In this document: piece after piece, positions 61,408 through 64,000 of the stretch
How positions within the stretch are numbered: position 1 is the stretch's first letter
Layout of the letters: every line of letters starts with the position of its first letter
NCBI GenBank assembly: GCA_039881145.1
Contig: JAYKKI010000004.1
Span: forward strand, 50,205,001-50,269,000
Source of the DNA: Druceiella hillmani
Lineage: Eukaryota > Arthropoda > Insecta > Lepidoptera > Hepialidae
DNA: 64,000 nt
Direction: 5' to 3'
Notes under the pieces: generated by a model
What the model saw: only the letters and a program-made list of their open reading frames with translations
The model's database searches: none
Told to the model about the DNA's origin: nothing
Translations under genes and position numbers: made by a program

Positions 61408-62883
61408 GTTTAAATGGACTGAGTCGCGGGGGGGCAAGGTGGGCTGCCGCCTGCCTCCCGCTTGGATAAAATCCTGACTACTCCCATGATGAACTGACTG
61501 CGAGCGTAGTTCAGTCATTACATTTAATAAAAGGTTTGTCATGGTATTCATCTGTTGCATCATTTGCTTAAACATGTCCATTAGTTCCTTGAATTCATTA
61601 GCTCTTTCGACAGACTTTTCACTTTGTTGAATTTGAGTATTAACGAGATTTGATTCTAGTTGTGGTGATGTTTGTCTTGTTTCCTCTACTTTCTGTAGCA
61701 CAGAAGGTATTTGGTTTGCTTTGTTCTGCTTCAGGCTGTTGCGAATGACGTCGGCGTAGGGTAAACTTTGTATATGGGGTAAGGCTTGATTTGTCGTCTC
61801 AGGAACAATAACGGCATGATTTGATTTCATTGGTTTGTTGCGAAGCGGTGGGTATTTTTGCTTTTGCAGCTCCTTATACACAGAACATCCCTTATAATTC
61901 GCTGGGTGATTCCCATCGCATAGGGCGCATTTGACGTCATCGGATCGTTCCTTTCGCAAGCAGACAGAGGATGTGTGATTGCCAGCACATTTGATGCATC
62001 TTGGGTTTCGGCGACAGTAAGACTTTGTGTGTCCATAGGTTTGGCAATTAGCACATTGAGGGATTGTGCGTTTTGGTTTAGGAGGCTCAAATTTCACGCG
62101 ACAATGTAAAAGGTTTTGAATATTGTAAATTTCTTTGTTGTTAGCGCTTGATTGGAGTTCAACTATGAACATGTGCAGTGGGATTTTGGTTGATGCTTGT
62201 TTCATATTCCATATGTTATGAGCAACATGTCCTAACTTAGCCAGATCTGTTCTAATTTCATCAGTGTCGGTTGACGGATGCATATTTTTAAGAATAACTT
62301 TAAAGTTCCTCTCTTGCTTGGGTTTATATGTGAAATATTCTGTACCTTTAGCGTCCAATTCTTTAACTATAGTTCGGTAGGCGTCACTTGTTTTAGGCTG
62401 GATTTTGACCTGGTCCTTAGGTAGAACTTTTATTTCGAAAAGATCTTGAACGGTTACATCAAGTAATGTAATTAAGGGACGAATATTTGTAACTTTGTCG
62501 ATGAATATAGGAGGAGGTTTTGGAGTTTTTTCTGCTGGCAGAGTTTGATGATCCTCTTTCCCCTCTTCGTTCTCAAGCACTGAGAAAGAGTTTAAAGTGG
62601 GTGTTGGCTGGCTTAACCAGTATGTACTAAGCTTGGATTGCTTCTGGCTTCTTTCCGCTTCAGGACTGTTTCTTTGCCTCTTACGGTTTTGAACCTCAGT
62701 CCAGTTTGAGACTTCAGAATTTGGATTAGCGGAAGTTACTGTTGGAGCGTTGGAGCTGTCCTCAATAGTTATAATTTGGCTACAATCAGTGAGCGACTGT
62801 GACCTCGGTCTTTTAAACAGGCTGGGGTGAAAAATTTGTTGTGTAAGCGTTTTGTTTTTTGTTTGAGTAAAAGAAGGGTCCAT
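61402..62883 (-). CDS. Jockey ORF1 (gag-like, zinc-knuckle RNA-binding protein)
   Basis: Open reading frame of 493 codons from the ATG at 62883 (context caaaATGG); an in-frame ATG 12 codons earlier (62919) is also possible. Layout, numbering from the upstream ATG: a Ser/Lys-rich N-terminus; an RNA-binding-like fold at about 200-275 (NFKVILKNMHPSTDTDEI, typical of the domain preceding zinc knuckles in Jockey ORF1); three zinc knuckles, CANCQTYGHTKSYC (289-302), CIKCAGNHTSSVC (308-320) and CALCDGNHPANYKGC (332-346); and a Met/Leu-rich coiled coil at about 437-475. ORF1 proteins bind the element's RNA and assist target-primed reverse transcription; in Jockey relatives they act like Gag. No frameshift or stop seen, unlike ORF2. 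Confidence 0.92.
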   Translation of the reverse strand: MDPSFTQTKNKTLTQQIFHPSLFKRPRSQSLTDCSQIITIEDSSNAPTVTSANPNSEVSNWTEVQNRKRQRNSPEAERSQKQSKLSTYWLSQPTPTLNSFSVLENEEGKEDHQTLPAEKTPKPPPIFIDKVTNIRPLITLLDVTVQDLFEIKVLPKDQVKIQPKTSDAYRTIVKELDAKGTEYFTYKPKQERNFKVILKNMHPSTDTDEIRTDLAKLGHVAHNIWNMKQASTKIPLHMFIVELQSSANNKEIYNIQNLLHCRVKFEPPKPKRTIPQCANCQTYGHTKSYCRRNPRCIKCAGNHTSSVCLRKERSDDVKCALCDGNHPANYKGCSVYKELQKQKYPPLRNKPMKSNHAVIVPETTNQALPHIQSLPYADVIRNSLKQNKANQIPSVLQKVEETRQTSPQLESNLVNTQIQQSEKSVERANEFKELMDMFKQMMQQMNTMTNLLLNVMTELRSQSVHHGSSQDFIQAGGRRQPTLPPRDSVHLNP

Positions 62884-64000
62884 TTTGATTCCCACGAGTA
62901 GGGCAGATAAAAATATCACACAACCGGGTTACTCCCTTTCCGGCAGTGAAGGCTAAATACTTCAACGTTCGCCAGGTGCGTTGAAGTTGGCGCTAGAGAC
63001 TGTGCTTCCCAACAGCCATGCATCCTATTGACGCATTTCCCATCGTAGGATTTGGGGTTATTTATTAGAGAGGATTTCTTCCTCGTGGCCCAGGCGATAA
63101 AGCCAAGGCCACCGTTCTCATAAAACATGACCATGAGGTTACGGGTTGTGAAGGTCATTTCCTACCTTCACTGCGCAGACTGGTTAGGCCTGGATTGGTC
63201 TGGATAATTGACCGCCGCCAGAAACTCGGCGTTGTTGTCGCTCGTTTTGCACCACCCGGGGGACACGTGTAGGGTGAGCCTAGGATAAGGTGGTAAATCC
63301 TACGGACGTGAGCGACATACATCCCCCATTGACATTTAAGATGATTGCATTTTCCTAATAAGAATTGAAATAATTTTTCCATAATTATTCTTTGGAAAAA
63401 TAATTTCATTTTCACTCACTCTTCTTAGGTTTATTAAACCTTCATGTTAAAGCTGGTTAATACCTTCTTTGTTTTATTTTTAAAAAAATTGTCCTTACTG
63501 TCAAAAATGTTGTTTGAGTATTTTGAGTTTGGACTTGTTTTGATAAATTTATTTCGTTTTTGACAATTATTGTGTTTTCCAATATGACTATTGTTTTATC
63601 TGAGCATCATATCAGAAGATCAAAGTTTCATCATAAGTGATATTATTTGAAATAGGATCTGATTAGCATCAAGCTGCTCAGAATGTTAACGCAAGTTTCC
63701 GTGCGGCCTTTTTATTGCTATAGTGAGAAAAAATCCTAGTGACCATTTTGACACAAACTTTGTATTTTGCATTTCCTGTACATAATTTTGCATGTTGCTA
63801 TCTTTTGCTATGTTTACTGTTTTAGTTATTATTAGGACTTTGAATTGTAATCTTTTTGAATAATCTGCTTCGCATTTTCTTCCCACATTTAAATGGAAAT
63901 CATCTAAAACGCCTTTATATCCTAATATTAAATGGATTTCAGGAAGATTTAATGATAGAATAAATAAACATATCTATTATTTGTTGTATACTTATTATTG

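Larger units (their letters stand above)
58604..63331 (-). mobile_element. Jockey-clade LINE, near full length
   Basis: 4.7-kb minus-strand non-LTR retrotransposon with a 3' poly(A) (plus-strand T run at about 58604-58628), ORF2 then ORF1 in the usual order and a 5'UTR of about 450 bp. The 11-bp sequence acatttaagat flanks it at 58593-58603 and 63332-63342, a clear target-site duplication, so both ends are known. ORF1 is intact; ORF2 has three frameshifts. Inserted in an ORP9 intron in antisense orientation. Clade from RT and zinc-knuckle motifs. Confidence 0.93.
56508..64000 (+). other. OSBPL9: ORP9 intron (open at right edge)
   Basis: No further ORP9 exon is recognised up to 64000. It contains a hairpin, a MITE-like element and a near-complete Jockey LINE, listed separately. 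56508-57340 and 63343-64000 are AT-rich without recognised features. A minus-strand open stretch at 57602-57829 was not identified. Confidence 0.75.

Overview
This is an AT-rich eukaryotic window from an insect genome. The evidence is short exons with GT-AG junctions, introns of up to about 14 kb, and dense, mostly decayed insect-type mobile DNA (Jockey- and RTE-like LINEs, mariner, hAT, foldback and MITE-like elements). I cannot name the order with confidence. No bacterial-style genes, operons, CRISPR array, rRNA or tRNA could be supported.

Two real host loci are present. (1) On the minus strand, a complete five-exon gene for a very-long-chain fatty acid elongase (ELOVL family) runs from 20206 down to 6406. 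Its exons are 49, 191, 244, 143 and 162 nt; the phases join exactly to give 262 residues plus stop. A second, tandem copy starts at 1245 on the same strand. Only its first exon (1197-1245) and part of its first intron lie in the window. The duplicated block includes intron 1, exon 1 and several hundred bases of upstream DNA. (2) On the plus strand, five internal exons of an oxysterol-binding-protein-related protein 9 gene (ORP9/OSBPL9) lie at 22341-22469, 35928-36098, 49863-49940, 54851-54901 and 56432-56507. They encode the second half of the PH domain and the following coiled-coil linker. The start of the PH domain was not found, and the lipid-transfer domain must lie beyond 64000.

Layout: 1-1.8 kb, start of elongase copy A; 1.8-6.4 kb, spacer with mariner and LINE relics; 6.4-20.6 kb, elongase copy B, with an RTE-like LINE relic in intron 4 and a long foldback element and a further LINE relic in intron 3; 20.6-22.3 kb, dispersed repeats and a TA microsatellite; 22.3-56.5 kb, ORP9 with very large introns. 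The first ORP9 intron holds a 4.3-kb array of about 29 monomers of 148 bp with six-monomer higher-order structure, and a mariner inserted inside a 77-78-bp tandem repeat. From 56.5 kb to the end is a further ORP9 intron containing a MITE-like element and a near-complete Jockey-type LINE (58604-63331) with an 11-bp target-site duplication, an intact ORF1 and a frameshifted ORF2.

The two host genes both act in ER-associated lipid metabolism (chain elongation; sterol/PI4P transfer), but nothing in the sequence shows a functional link, and they lie on opposite strands. I see no convincing undescribed system. The most notable structures are the tandem elongase duplication with its conserved upstream block, and the higher-order satellite inside an ORP9 intron.
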